Shown: positions 17,488-32,400 of the stretch, one piece after another
Position numbering within the stretch: the stretch's first letter is position 1
Layout of the letters: every line of letters begins with the position of its first letter
NCBI RefSeq assembly: GCF_030505195.1
Contig: NZ_CP129672.1
Span: 4,808,501 to 4,872,500 of the forward strand
Direction of reading: 5' to 3'
Source: Comamonas testosteroni
Lineage (GTDB): Bacteria; Pseudomonadota; Gammaproteobacteria; Burkholderiales; Burkholderiaceae_C
Length of the DNA stretch: 64,000 nt
Translations under genes and position numbers: made by a program
Notes under the pieces: model-generated
Told to the model about the DNA's origin: nothing
Seen by the model: the letters and a program-made list of their open reading frames with translations, nothing else
Database searches by the model: none

Positions 17488-20400
17488 ATGGCAGCTCAAA
17501 CCGTTCTCGTTACCAAACTCACTGGCCAGGCTTGGATGCGTGGTCCTGATGGCAATCTGACGGTGCTCCATGAAGGCATGCGTATCCCCGCCGATGCCGA
17601 GATAGTGACGGCTTCCGGCAGCACCGTGCAGTTGCAGGCGGATGGCCAGCCACCGCTGATGGTGGGCGAGAACCAGGACGTGCATCTCACTGCGGACCTG
17701 GTCCAGCCGCCAACCGTGGAAGAGGCGGCTGTGGCGAGCCCCGCGAATGCGCAGATTGACCAGATCATTGCGGCCATCAATGCCGGCCAGGATCCGTTCG
17801 ATGAGCTCGATCCCACGGCGGCCACATTGTCCGGCGGCAGCGAGGGCGGCAGCACTTTTGTGCGTCTTTCCAGCATCATTGAAGCAGTGTCGCCGCTGGC
17901 GCTGGAGTACGGACGTTCTGTACCAGCGACTACGGTGCTTCCACTTTTTAGTGGGGTGAGCGCTTTGGCGGACAGCACGGATCAAGTTACACCGATCCAG
18001 CCTGCCACAAGCATTCCTCAGGCCAGTGCTGATTCGGGTGCGATCTTCGAAGATGCCGTATCTGCCTTGCAAGGCAATGTGCTCGCCAACGACAGGTTGG
18101 GTGAAGGGACTCTGACAGAGCATCGAGTTGTTCTGGTCGGCGCAGATCAAGGGCAGTACGGCAAGATTACCCTCAATTCCGATGGCAGCTATAGCTATCA
18201 GCTTGATAGCAGCTTGAATGTTGTGCAGGCATTGGGTGTAGGTGAGACCCTGGTCGAAACTTTTACGTATACCCTGGTCGATAAAGACGGCGCCAATTCT
18301 TCCGCGACATTGACTGTCACCATCGTTGGCACCAACGACGATCCTGTCCTCACCGGCAAGGCCGATGGAGCTTTGGCCGAAGACGGCGTGTCGGTGGTCA
18401 CTGGCAAGCTCGATGTGGCCGATGTCGACATCACCGATACCCACAGCTGGAGCGTCAGCAACGAAGGTAAGGGCCAGTACGGCAACTTCTCGGTTGACCA
18501 GAACGGCGAGTGGACCTATGTGCTGAACAACGACGACCCCAAGGTCCAGGCCCTGGCCGAAGGTCAGAAGGTCAACGATACCATCACCGTGACCGTCGAC
18601 GACAGTCACGGCGGCACAGCGACTCAGACCATCACCGTCACTATCACCGGCGCCAACGATCTGCCCGTGGCGCCCAACTATCAGCACTCCACGCCGGAAG
18701 ACCAGCCCGTCAGCGGCAAGGTCACCGGCACCGATCCCGATGGTGACACGCTGACCTACACGGTCGACAAGCAGCCCGAGCATGGCAAGCTGGAATTCAA
18801 TCAGACCACCGGCGAGTACACCTACACGCCGAACGAAAACTATAACGGCCCCGATCAGTTCACGGTCATCGTCGATGACGGCCACGGCGGCAAGACCACT
18901 TCCGTCATCGAGATCGGCGTCACCCCGGTCAATGACGCACCGCTGGTTCCCAATTATGAGCATACGACGCCCGAGGAACAGCCCGTTAGCGGCAAGGTCG
19001 TCGGCACCGACGTCGACGGCGACAACCTGACCTACACGGTCGACAAGCAGCCGGAGAATGGCACGCTGGTGTTCAACCCGACCACGGGTGAATATACCTA
19101 CACGCCGAACGAGAATTACAACGGTCCTGACCAGTTCACGGTCATCGTCGACGACGGCAATGGCGGCAAAGCCACTTCGATCATCAATATCGGTGTCACG
19201 CCGGTCCTCGACGTACCCACGGTTACCGTCTCCGACGCCGGTGACGTGAACGAAGGTTCCTCGGCCACGTTCAACATCAGCCTGCAAAACACGGTCGACC
19301 TTGACAAGGACACCACGGTCACGCTCAAGCTGGACGGCCAGATCGAAACGGCCGATCACGGAGCGCCGACGGTCACCATCGGGGGCCAGACCGTCCAGGT
19401 CACAGCGAATGCCGACGGCACTTACAGCTTCACGCTTCCCGCTGGCACCACGGGAGGCATCGTGGTCACGGTTCCGACCCACGACGACGCCGTCTTTGAA
19501 GGCCGTGAGCAGATGACGCTCACGGCTACCTTGACCGGGGAAACGTCCAGCGGCACGCTGCCGTCCGGCATCTCCGACTCGGGTAATGCCGTAATCGTCG
19601 ACACCGAAAGCACGGATCCGGGCAACCCCAATCCGGGCGCTGACGTCCCGACCCTGGACGTCTCCGATCCAGGTACTGTCCACGAAGGCTCCGACGCCAC
19701 GTTCGACATCACGCTGGGCAAGGCCGTCGACGCCGCAACTACCATCACCTTCAAGCTGGGCGGTGACATCGCCTCCGACGACATCGGCACGCCCGTGGTC
19801 ACCATCGGTGGCACCACGGTCACCCTGGTGAACAACGGCAACGGCACCTACAGCTTCCAGGTCCCGGCCGGCACCACCGGCGGCATCGTGGTCACCGTTC
19901 CGACCAACGACGACGCCGTCTTCGAAGGCAGCGAGAAGCTGACCCTCGAAGCCACGCTGAGCGGCAAGACCGCCAGCGGCGTGGATCTGCCCGCCGGCAT
20001 CACCGACACCGGCAACGCCGCCATCGTCGACAGCCAAGGTCCGGGCGCTGACGTCCCGACCCTGGACGTCTCCGATCCAGGTACTGTCCACGAAGGCTCC
20101 GACGCCACGTTCGACATCACGCTGGGCAAGGCCGTCGACGCCGCAACTACCATCACCTTCAAGCTGGGCGGTGACATCGCCTCCGACGACATCGGCACGC
20201 CCGTGGTCACCATCGGTGGCACCACGGTCACCCTGGTGAACAACGGCAACGGCACCTACAGCTTCCAGGTCCCGGCCGGCACCACCGGCGGCATCGTGGT
20301 CACCGTTCCGACCAACGACGACGCCGTCTTCGAAGGCAGCGAGAAGCTGACCCTCGAAGCCACGCTGAGCGGCAAGACCGCCAGCGGCGTGGATCTGCCC

Positions 20401-23400
20401 GCCGGCATCACCGACACCGGCAACGCCGCCATCGTCGACAGCCAAGGTCCGGGCGCTGACGTCCCGACCCTGGACGTCTCCGATCCAGGTACTGTCCACG
20501 AAGGCTCCGACGCCACGTTCGACATCACGCTGGGCAAGGCCGTCGACGCCGCAACCACCATCACCTTCAAGCTGGGCGGTGACATCGCCTCCGACGACAT
20601 CGGCACGCCCGTGGTCACCATCGGTGGCACCACGGTCACCCTGGTGAACAACGGCAACGGCACCTACAGCTTCCAGGTCCCGGCCGGCACCACCGGCGGC
20701 ATCGTGGTCACCGTTCCGACCAACGACGACGCCGTCTTCGAAGGCAGCGAGAAGCTGACCCTCGAAGCCACGCTGAGCGGCAAGACCGCCAGCGGCGTGG
20801 ATCTGCCCGCCGGCATCACCGACACCGGCAACGCCGCCATCGTCGACAGCCAAGGTCCGGGCGCTGACGTCCCGACCCTGGACGTCTCCGATCCAGGTAC
20901 TGTCCACGAAGGCTCCGACGCCACGTTCGACATCACGCTGGGCAAGGCCGTCGACGCCGCAACCACCATCACCTTCAAGCTGGGCGGTGACATCGAATCC
21001 GACGACATCGGCACGCCCGTGGTCACCATCGGTGGCACCACGGTCACCCTGGTGAACAACGGCAACGGCACCTACAGCTTCCAGGTCCCGGCCGGCACCA
21101 CCGGCGGCATCGTGGTCACCGTTCCGACCAACGACGACGCCGTCTTCGAAGGCAGCGAGAAGCTGACCCTCGAAGCCACGCTGAGCGGCAAGACCGCCAG
21201 CGGCGTGGATCTGCCCGCCGGCATCACCGACACCGGCAACGCCGCCATCGTCGACAGCCAAGGTCCGGGCGCTGACGTCCCGACCCTGGACGTCTCCGAT
21301 CCAGGTACTGTCCACGAAGGCTCCGACGCCACGTTCGACATCACGCTGGGCAAGGCCGTCGACGCCGCAACCACCATCACCTTCAAGCTGGGCGGTGACA
21401 TCGAATCCGACGACATCGGCACGCCCGTGGTCACCATCGGTGGCACCACGGTCACCCTGGTGAACAACGGCAACGGCACCTACAGCTTCCAGGTCCCGGC
21501 CGGCACCACCGGCGGCATCGTGGTCACCGTTCCGACCAACGACGACGCCGTCTTCGAAGGCAGCGAGAAGCTGACCCTCGAAGCCACGCTGAGCGGCAAG
21601 ACCGCCAGCGGCGTGGATCTGCCCGCCGGCATCACCGACACCGGCAACGCCGCCATCGTCGACAGCCAAGGTCCGGGCGCTGACGTCCCGACCCTGGACG
21701 TCTCCGATCCAGGTACTGTCCACGAAGGCTCCGACGCCACGTTCGACATCACGCTGGGCAAGGCCGTCGACGCCGCAACCACCATCACCTTCAAGCTGGG
21801 CGGTGACATCGAATCCGACGACATCGGCACGCCCGTGGTCACCATCGGTGGCACCACGGTCACCCTGGTGAACAACGGCAACGGCACCTACAGCTTCCAG
21901 GTCCCGGCCGGCACCACCGGCGGCATCGTGGTCACCGTTCCGACCAACGACGACGCCGTCTTCGAAGGCAGCGAGAAGCTGACCCTCGAAGCCACGCTGA
22001 GCGGCAAGACCGCCAGCGGCGTGGATCTGCCCGCCGGCATCACCGACACCGGCAACGCCGCCATCGTCGACAGCCAAGGTCCGGGCGCTGACGTCCCGAC
22101 CCTGGACGTCTCCGATCCAGGTACTGTCCACGAAGGCTCCGACGCCACGTTCGACATCACGCTGGGCAAGGCCGTCGACGCCGCAACCACCATCACCTTC
22201 AAGCTGGGCGGTGACATCGCCTCCGACGACATCGGCACGCCCGTGGTCACCATCGGTGGCACCACGGTCACCCTGGTGAACAACGGCAACGGCACCTACA
22301 GCTTCCAGGTCCCGGCCGGCACCACCGGCGGCATCGTGGTCACCGTTCCGACCAACGACGACGCCGTCTTCGAAGGCAGCGAGAAGCTGACCCTCGAAGC
22401 CACGCTGAGCGGCAAGACCGCCAGCGGCGTGGATCTGCCCGCCGGCATCACCGACACCGGCAACGCCGCCATCGTCGACAGCCAAGGTCCGGGCGCTGAC
22501 GTCCCGACCCTGGACGTCTCCGATCCAGGTACTGTCCACGAAGGCTCCGACGCCACGTTCGACATCACGCTGGGCAAGGCCGTCGACGCCGCAACCACCA
22601 TCACCTTCAAGCTGGGCGGTGACATCGAATCCGACGACATCGGCACGCCCGTGGTCACCATCGGTGGCACCACGGTCACCCTGGTGAACAACGGCAACGG
22701 CACCTACAGCTTCCAGGTCCCGGCCGGCACCACCGGCGGCATCGTGGTCACCGTTCCGACCACCGACGACGCCGTCTTCGAAGGCAGCGAGAAGCTGACC
22801 CTCGAAGCCACGCTGAGCGGCAAGACCGCCAGCGGCGTGGATCTGCCCGCCGGCATCACCGACACCGGCAACGCCGCCATCGTCGACAGCCAAGGTCCGG
22901 GCGCTGACGTCCCGACCCTGGACGTCTCCGATCCAGGTACTGTCCACGAAGGCTCCGACGCCACGTTCGACATCACGCTGGGCAAGGCCGTCGACGCCGC
23001 AACCACCATCACCTTCAAGCTGGGCGGTGACATCGAATCCGACGACATCGGCACGCCCGTGGTCACCATCGGTGGCACCACGGTCACCCTGGTGAACAAC
23101 GGCAACGGCACCTACAGCTTCCAGGTCCCGGCCGGCACCACCGGCGGCATCGTGGTCACCGTTCCGACCAACGACGACGCCGTCTTCGAAGGCAGCGAGA
23201 AGCTGACCCTCGAAGCCACGCTGAGCGGCAAGACCGCCAGCGGCGTGGATCTGCCCGCCGGCATCACCGACACCGGCAACGCCGCCATCGTCGACAGCCA
23301 AGGTCCGGGCGCTGACGTCCCGACCCTGGACGTCTCCGATCCAGGTACTGTCCACGAAGGCTCCGACGCCACGTTCGACATCACGCTGGGCAAGGCCGTC

Positions 23401-26400
23401 GACGCCGCAACCACCATCACCTTCAAGCTGGGCGGTGACATCGAATCCGACGACATCGGCACGCCCGTGGTCACCATCGGTGGCACCACGGTCACCCTGG
23501 TGAACAACGGCAACGGCACCTACAGCTTCCAGGTCCCGGCCGGCACCACCGGCGGCATCGTGGTCACCGTTCCGACCACCGACGACGCCGTCTTCGAAGG
23601 CAGCGAGAAGCTGACCCTCGAAGCCACGCTGAGCGGCAAGACCGCCAGCGGCGTGGATCTGCCCGCCGGCATCACCGACACCGGCAACGCCGCCATCGTC
23701 GACAGCCAAGGTCCGGGCGCTGACGTCCCGACCCTGGACGTCTCCGATCCAGGTACTGTCCACGAAGGCTCCGACGCCACGTTCGACATCACGCTGGGCA
23801 AGGCCGTCGACGCCGCAACTACCATCACCTTCAAGCTGGGCGGTGACATCGAATCCGACGACATCGGCACGCCCGTGGTCACCATCGGTGGCACCACGGT
23901 CACCCTGGTGAACAACGGCAACGGCACCTACAGCTTCCAGGTCCCGGCCGGCACCACCGGCGGCATCGTGGTCACCGTTCCGACCAACGACGACGCCGTC
24001 TTCGAAGGCAGCGAGAAGCTGACCCTCGAAGCCACGCTGAGCGGCAAGACCGTCAGCGGCGTGGATCTGCCCGCCGGCATCACCGACACCGGCAACGCCG
24101 CCATCGTCGACAGCCAAGGTCCGGGCGCTGACGTCCCGACCCTGGACGTCTCCGATCCAGGTACTGTCCACGAAGGCTCCGACGCCACGTTCGACATCAC
24201 GCTGGGCAAGGCCGTCGACGCCGCAACCACCATCACCTTCAAGCTGGGCGGTGACATCGAATCCGACGACATCGGCACGCCCGTGGTCACCATCGGTGGC
24301 ACCACGGTCACCCTGGTGAACAACGGCAACGGCACCTACAGCTTCCAGGTCCCGGCCGGCACCACCGGCGGCATCGTGGTCACCGTTCCGACCAACGACG
24401 ACGCCGTCTTCGAAGGCAGCGAGAAGCTGACCCTCGAAGCCACGCTGAGCGGCAAGACCGCCAGCGGCGTGGATCTGCCCGCCGGCATCACCGACACCGG
24501 CAACGCCGCCATCGTCGACAGCCAAGGTCCGGGCGCTGACGTCCCGACCCTGGACGTCTCCGATCCAGGTACTGTCCACGAAGGCTCCGACGCCACGTTC
24601 GACATCACGCTGGGCAAGGCCGTCGACGCCGCAACCACCATCACCTTCAAGCTGGGCGGTGACATCGAATCCGACGACATCGGCACGCCCGTGGTCACCA
24701 TCGGTGGCACCACGGTCACCCTGGTGAACAACGGCAACGGCACCTACAGCTTCCAGGTCCCGGCCGGCACCACCGGCGGCATCGTGGTCACCGTTCCGAC
24801 CAACGACGACGCCGTCTTCGAAGGCAGCGAGAAGCTGACCCTCGAAGCCACGCTGAGCGGCAAGACCGCCAGCGGCGTGGATCTGCCCGCCGGCATCACC
24901 GACACCGGCAACGCCGCCATCGTCGACAGCCAAGGTCCGGGCGCTGACGTCCCGACCCTGGACGTCTCCGATCCAGGTACTGTCCACGAAGGCTCCGACG
25001 CCACGTTCGACATCACGCTGGGCAAGGCCGTCGACGCCGCAACCACCATCACCTTCAAGCTGGGCGGTGACATCGCCTCCGACGACATCGGCACGCCCGT
25101 GGTCACCATCGGTGGCACCACGGTCACCCTGGTGAACAACGGCAACGGCACCTACAGCTTCCAGGTCCCGGCCGGCACCACCGGCGGCATCGTGGTCACC
25201 GTTCCGACCAACGACGACGCCGTCTTCGAAGGCAGCGAGAAGCTGACCCTCGAAGCCACGCTGAGCGGCAAGACCGCCAGCGGCGTGGATCTGCCCGCCG
25301 GCATCACCGACACCGGCAACGCCGCCATCGTCGACAGCCAAGGTCCGGGCGCTGACGTCCCGACCCTGGACGTCTCCGATCCAGGTACTGTCCACGAAGG
25401 CTCCGACGCCACGTTCGACATCACGCTGGGCAAGGCCGTCGACGCCGCAACCACCATCACCTTCAAGCTGGGCGGTGACATCGAATCCGACGACATCGGC
25501 ACGCCCGTGGTCACCATCGGTGGCACCACGGTCACCCTGGTGAACAACGGCAACGGCACCTACAGCTTCCAGGTCCCGGCCGGCACCACCGGCGGCATCG
25601 TGGTCACCGTTCCGACCAACGACGACGCCGTCTTCGAAGGCAGCGAGAAGCTGACCCTCGAAGCCACGCTGAGCGGCAAGACCGCCAGCGGCGTGGATCT
25701 GCCCGCCGGCATCACCGACACCGGCAACGCCGCCATCGTCGACAGCCAAGGTCCGGGCGCTGACGTCCCGACCCTGGACGTCTCCGATCCAGGTACTGTC
25801 CACGAAGGCTCCGACGCCACGTTCGACATCACGCTGGGCAAGGCCGTCGACGCCGCAACCACCATCACCTTCAAGCTGGGCGGTGACATCGCCTCCGACG
25901 ACATCGGCACGCCCGTGGTCACCATCGGTGGCACCACGGTCACCCTGGTGAACAACGGCAACGGCACCTACAGCTTCCAGGTCCCGGCCGGCACCACCGG
26001 CGGCATCGTGGTCACCGTTCCGACCAACGACGACGCCGTCTTCGAAGGCAGCGAGAAGCTGACCCTCGAAGCCACGCTGAGCGGCAAGACCGCCAGCGGC
26101 GTGGATCTGCCCGCCGGCATCACCGACACCGGCAACGCCGCCATCGTCGACAGCCAAGGTCCGGGCGCTGACGTCCCGACCCTGGACGTCTCCGATCCAG
26201 GTACTGTCCACGAAGGCTCCGACGCCACGTTCGACATCACGCTGGGCAAGGCCGTCGACGCCGCAACCACCATCACCTTCAAGCTGGGCGGTGACATCGA
26301 ATCCGACGACATCGGCACGCCCGTGGTCACCATCGGTGGCACCACGGTCACCCTGGTGAACAACGGCAACGGCACCTACAGCTTCCAGGTCCCGGCCGGC

Positions 26401-29400
26401 ACCACCGGCGGCATCGTGGTCACCGTTCCGACCAACGACGACGCCGTCTTCGAAGGCAGCGAGAAGCTGACCCTCGAAGCCACGCTGAGCGGCAAGACCG
26501 CCAGCGGCGTGGATCTGCCCGCCGGCATCACCGACACCGGCAACGCCGCCATCGTCGACAGCCAAGGTCCGGGCGCTGACGTCCCGACCCTGGACGTCTC
26601 CGATCCAGGTACTGTCCACGAAGGCTCCGACGCCACGTTCGACATCACGCTGGGCAAGGCCGTCGACGCCGCAACCACCATCACCTTCAAGCTGGGCGGT
26701 GACATCGAATCCGACGACATCGGCACGCCCGTGGTCACCATCGGTGGCACCACGGTCACCCTGGTGAACAACGGCAACGGCACCTACAGCTTCCAGGTCC
26801 CGGCCGGCACCACCGGCGGCATCGTGGTCACCGTTCCGACCAACGACGACGCCGTCTTCGAAGGCAGCGAGAAGCTGACCCTCGAAGCCACGCTGAGCGG
26901 CAAGACCGCCAGCGGCGTGGATCTGCCCGCCGGCATCACCGACACCGGCAACGCCGCCATCGTCGACAGCCAAGGTCCGGGCGCTGACGTCCCGACCCTG
27001 GACGTCTCCGATCCAGGTACTGTCCACGAAGGCTCCGACGCCACGTTCGACATCACGCTGGGCAAGGCCGTCGACGCCGCAACCACCATCACCTTCAAGC
27101 TGGGCGGTGACATCGAATCCGACGACATCGGCACGCCCGTGGTCACCATCGGTGGCACCACGGTCACCCTGGTGAACAACGGCAACGGCACCTACAGCTT
27201 CCAGGTCCCGGCCGGCACCACCGGCGGCATCGTGGTCACCGTTCCGACCAACGACGACGCCGTCTTCGAAGGCAGCGAGAAGCTGACCCTCGAAGCCACG
27301 CTGAGCGGCAAGACCGCCAGCGGCGTGGATCTGCCCGCCGGCATCACCGACACCGGCAACGCCGCCATCGTCGACAGCCAAGGTCCGGGCGCTGACGTCC
27401 CGACCCTGGACGTCTCCGATCCAGGTACTGTCCACGAAGGCTCCGACGCCACGTTCGACATCACGCTGGGCAAGGCCGTCGACGCCGCAACCACCATCAC
27501 CTTCAAGCTGGGCGGTGACATCGCCTCCGACGACATCGGCACGCCCGTGGTCACCATCGGTGGCACCACGGTCACCCTGGTGAACAACGGCAACGGCACC
27601 TACAGCTTCCAGGTCCCGGCCGGCACCACCGGCGGCATCGTGGTCACCGTTCCGACCAACGACGACGCCGTCTTCGAAGGCAGCGAGAAGCTGACCCTCG
27701 AAGCCACGCTGAGCGGCAAGACCGCCAGCGGCGTGGATCTGCCCGCCGGCATCACCGACACCGGCAACGCCGCCATCGTCGACAGCCAAGGTCCGGGCGC
27801 TGACGTCCCGACCCTGGACGTCTCCGATCCAGGTACTGTCCACGAAGGCTCCGACGCCACGTTCGACATCACGCTGGGCAAGGCCGTCGACGCCGCAACC
27901 ACCATCACCTTCAAGCTGGGCGGTGACATCGAATCCGACGACATCGGCACGCCCGTGGTCACCATCGGTGGCACCACGGTCACCCTGGTGAACAACGGCA
28001 ACGGCACCTACAGCTTCCAGGTCCCGGCCGGCACCACCGGCGGCATCGTGGTCACCGTTCCGACCACCGACGACGCCGTCTTCGAAGGCAGCGAGAAGCT
28101 GACCCTCGAAGCCACGCTGAGCGGCAAGACCGCCAGCGGCGTGGATCTGCCCGCCGGCATCACCGACACCGGCAACGCCGCCATCGTCGACAGCCAAGGT
28201 CCGGGCGCTGACGTCCCGACCCTGGACGTCTCCGATCCAGGTACTGTCCACGAAGGCTCCGACGCCACGTTCGACATCACGCTGGGCAAGGCCGTCGACG
28301 CCGCAACCACCATCACCTTCAAGCTGGGCGGTGACATCGAATCCGACGACATCGGCACGCCCGTGGTCACCATCGGTGGCACCACGGTCACCCTGGTGAA
28401 CAACGGCAACGGCACCTACAGCTTCCAGGTCCCGGCCGGCACCACCGGCGGCATCGTGGTCACCGTTCCGACCAACGACGACGCCGTCTTCGAAGGCAGC
28501 GAGAAGCTGACCCTCGAAGCCACGCTGAGCGGCAAGACCGCCAGCGGCGTGGATCTGCCCGCCGGCATCACCGACACCGGCAACGCCGCCATCGTCGACA
28601 GCCAAGGTCCGGGCGCTGACGTCCCGACCCTGGACGTCTCCGATCCAGGTACTGTCCACGAAGGCTCCGACGCCACGTTCGACATCACGCTGGGCAAGGC
28701 CGTCGACGCCGCAACCACCATCACCTTCAAGCTGGGCGGTGACATCGAATCCGACGACATCGGCACGCCCGTGGTCACCATCGGTGGCACCACGGTCACC
28801 CTGGTGAACAACGGCAACGGCACCTACAGCTTCCAGGTCCCGGCCGGCACCACCGGCGGCATCGTGGTCACCGTTCCGACCACCGACGACGCCGTCTTCG
28901 AAGGCAGCGAGAAGCTGACCCTCGAAGCCACGCTGAGCGGCAAGACCGCCAGCGGCGTGGATCTGCCCGCCGGCATCACCGACACCGGCAACGCCGCCAT
29001 CGTCGACAGCCAAGGTCCGGGCGCTGACGTCCCGACCCTGGACGTCTCCGATCCAGGTACTGTCCACGAAGGCTCCGACGCCACGTTCGACATCACGCTG
29101 GGCAAGGCCGTCGACGCCGCAACTACCATCACCTTCAAGCTGGGCGGTGACATCGCCTCCGACGACATCGGCACGCCCGTGGTCACCATCGGTGGCACCA
29201 CGGTCACCCTGGTGAACAACGGCAACGGCACCTACAGCTTCCAGGTCCCGGCCGGCACCACCGGCGGCATCGTGGTCACCGTTCCGACCAACGACGACGC
29301 CGTCTTCGAAGGCAGCGAGAAGCTGACCCTCGAAGCCACGCTGAGCGGCAAGACCGCCAGCGGCGTGGATCTGCCCGCCGGCATCACCGACACCGGCAAC

Positions 29401-32400
29401 GCCGCCATCGTCGACAGCCAAGGTCCGGGCGCTGACGTCCCGACCCTGGACGTCTCCGATCCAGGTACTGTCCACGAAGGCTCCGACGCCACGTTCGACA
29501 TCACGCTGGGCAAGGCCGTCGACGCCGCAACCACCATCACCTTCAAGCTGGGCGGTGACATCGAATCCGACGACATCGGCACGCCCGTGGTCACCATCGG
29601 TGGCACCACGGTCACCCTGGTGAACAACGGCAACGGCACCTACAGCTTCCAGGTCCCGGCCGGCACCACCGGCGGCATCGTGGTCACCGTTCCGACCACC
29701 GACGACGCCGTCTTCGAAGGCAGCGAGAAGCTGACCCTCGAAGCCACGCTGAGCGGCAAGACCGCCAGCGGCGTGGATCTGCCCGCCGGCATCACCGACA
29801 CCGGCAACGCCGCCATCGTCGACAGCCAAGGTCCGGGCGCTGACGTCCCGACCCTGGACGTCTCCGATCCAGGTACTGTCCACGAAGGCTCCGACGCCAC
29901 GTTCGACATCACGCTGGGCAAGGCCGTCGACGCCGCAACTACCATCACCTTCAAGCTGGGCGGTGACATCGCCTCCGACGACATCGGCACGCCCGTGGTC
30001 ACCATCGGTGGCACCACGGTCACCCTGGTGAACAACGGCAACGGCACCTACAGCTTCCAGGTCCCGGCCGGCACCACCGGCGGCATCGTGGTCACCGTTC
30101 CGACCAACGACGACGCCGTCTTCGAAGGCAGCGAGAAGCTGACCCTCGAAGCCACGCTGAGCGGCAAGACCGCCAGCGGCGTGGATCTGCCCGCCGGCAT
30201 CACCGACACCGGCAACGCCGCCATCGTCGACAGCCAAGGTCCGGGCGCTGACGTCCCGACCCTGGACGTCTCCGATCCAGGTACTGTCCACGAAGGCTCC
30301 GACGCCACGTTCGACATCACGCTGGGCAAGGCCGTCGACGCCGCAACCACCATCACCTTCAAGCTGGGCGGTGACATCGAATCCGACGACATCGGCACGC
30401 CCGTGGTCACCATCGGTGGCACCACGGTCACCCTGGTGAACAACGGCAACGGCACCTACAGCTTCCAGGTCCCGGCCGGCACCACCGGCGGCATCGTGGT
30501 CACCGTTCCGACCAACGACGACGCCGTCTTCGAAGGCAGCGAGAAGCTGACCCTCGAAGCCACGCTGAGCGGCAAGACCGCCAGCGGCGTGGATCTGCCC
30601 GCCGGCATCACCGACACCGGCAACGCCGCCATCGTCGACAGCCAAGGTCCGGGCGCTGACGTCCCGACCCTGGACGTCTCCGATCCAGGTACTGTCCACG
30701 AAGGCTCCGACGCCACGTTCGACATCACGCTGGGCAAGGCCGTCGACGCCGCAACCACCATCACCTTCAAGCTGGGCGGTGACATCGAATCCGACGACAT
30801 CGGCACGCCCGTGGTCACCATCGGTGGCACCACGGTCACCCTGGTGAACAACGGCAACGGCACCTACAGCTTCCAGGTCCCGGCCGGCACCACCGGCGGC
30901 ATCGTGGTCACCGTTCCGACCACCGACGACGCCGTCTTCGAAGGCAGCGAGAAGCTGACCCTCGAAGCCACGCTGAGCGGCAAGACCGCCAGCGGCGTGG
31001 ATCTGCCCGCCGGCATCACCGACACCGGCAACGCCGCCATCGTCGACAGCCAAGGTCCGGGCGCTGACGTCCCGACCCTGGACGTCTCCGATCCAGGTAC
31101 TGTCCACGAAGGCTCCGACGCCACGTTCGACATCACGCTGGGCAAGGCCGTCGACGCCGCAACCACCATCACCTTCAAGCTGGGCGGTGACATCGCCTCC
31201 GACGACATCGGCACGCCCGTGGTCACCATCGGTGGCACCACGGTCACCCTGGTGAACAACGGCAACGGCACCTACAGCTTCCAAGTCCCGGCCGGCACCA
31301 CCGGCGGCATCGTGGTCACCGTTCCGACCACCGACGACGCCGTCTTCGAAGGCAGCGAGAAGCTGACCCTCGAAGCCACGCTGAGCGGCAAGACCGCCAG
31401 CGGCGTGGATCTGCCCGCCGGCATCACCGACACCGGCAACGCCGCCATCGTCGACAGCCAAGGTCCGGGCGCTGACGTCCCGACCCTGGACGTCTCCGAT
31501 CCAGGTACTGTCCACGAAGGCTCCGACGCCACGTTCGACATCACGCTGGGCAAGGCCGTCGACGCCGCAACCACCATCACCTTCAAGCTGGGCGGTGACA
31601 TCGCCTCCGACGACATCGGCACGCCCGTGGTCACCATCGGTGGCACCACGGTCACCCTGGTGAACAACGGCAACGGCACCTACAGCTTCCAGGTCCCGGC
31701 CGGCACCACCGGCGGCATCGTGGTCACCGTTCCGACCAACGACGACGCCGTCTTCGAAGGCAGCGAGAAGCTGACCCTCGAAGCCACGCTGAGCGGCAAG
31801 ACCGCCAGCGGCGTGGATCTGCCCGCCGGCATCACCGACACCGGCAACGCCGCCATCGTCGACAGCCAAGGTCCGGGCGCTGACGTCCCGACCCTGGACG
31901 TCTCCGATCCAGGTACTGTCCACGAAGGCTCCGACGCCACGTTCGACATCACGCTGGGCAAGGCCGTCGACGCCGCAACCACCATCACCTTCAAGCTGGG
32001 CGGTGACATCGAATCCGACGACATCGGCACGCCCGTGGTCACCATCGGTGGCACCACGGTCACCCTGGTGAACAACGGCAACGGCACCTACAGCTTCCAG
32101 GTCCCGGCCGGCACCACCGGCGGCATCGTGGTCACCGTTCCGACCAACGACGACGCCGTCTTCGAAGGCAGCGAGAAGCTGACCCTCGAAGCCACGCTGA
32201 GCGGCAAGACCGCCAGCGGCGTGGATCTGCCCGCCGGCATCACCGACACCGGCAACGCCGCCATCGTCGACAGCCAAGGTCCGGGCGCTGACGTCCCGAC
32301 CCTGGACGTCTCCGATCCAGGTACTGTCCACGAAGGCTCCGACGCCACGTTCGACATCACGCTGGGCAAGGCCGTCGACGCCGCAACCACCATCACCTTC

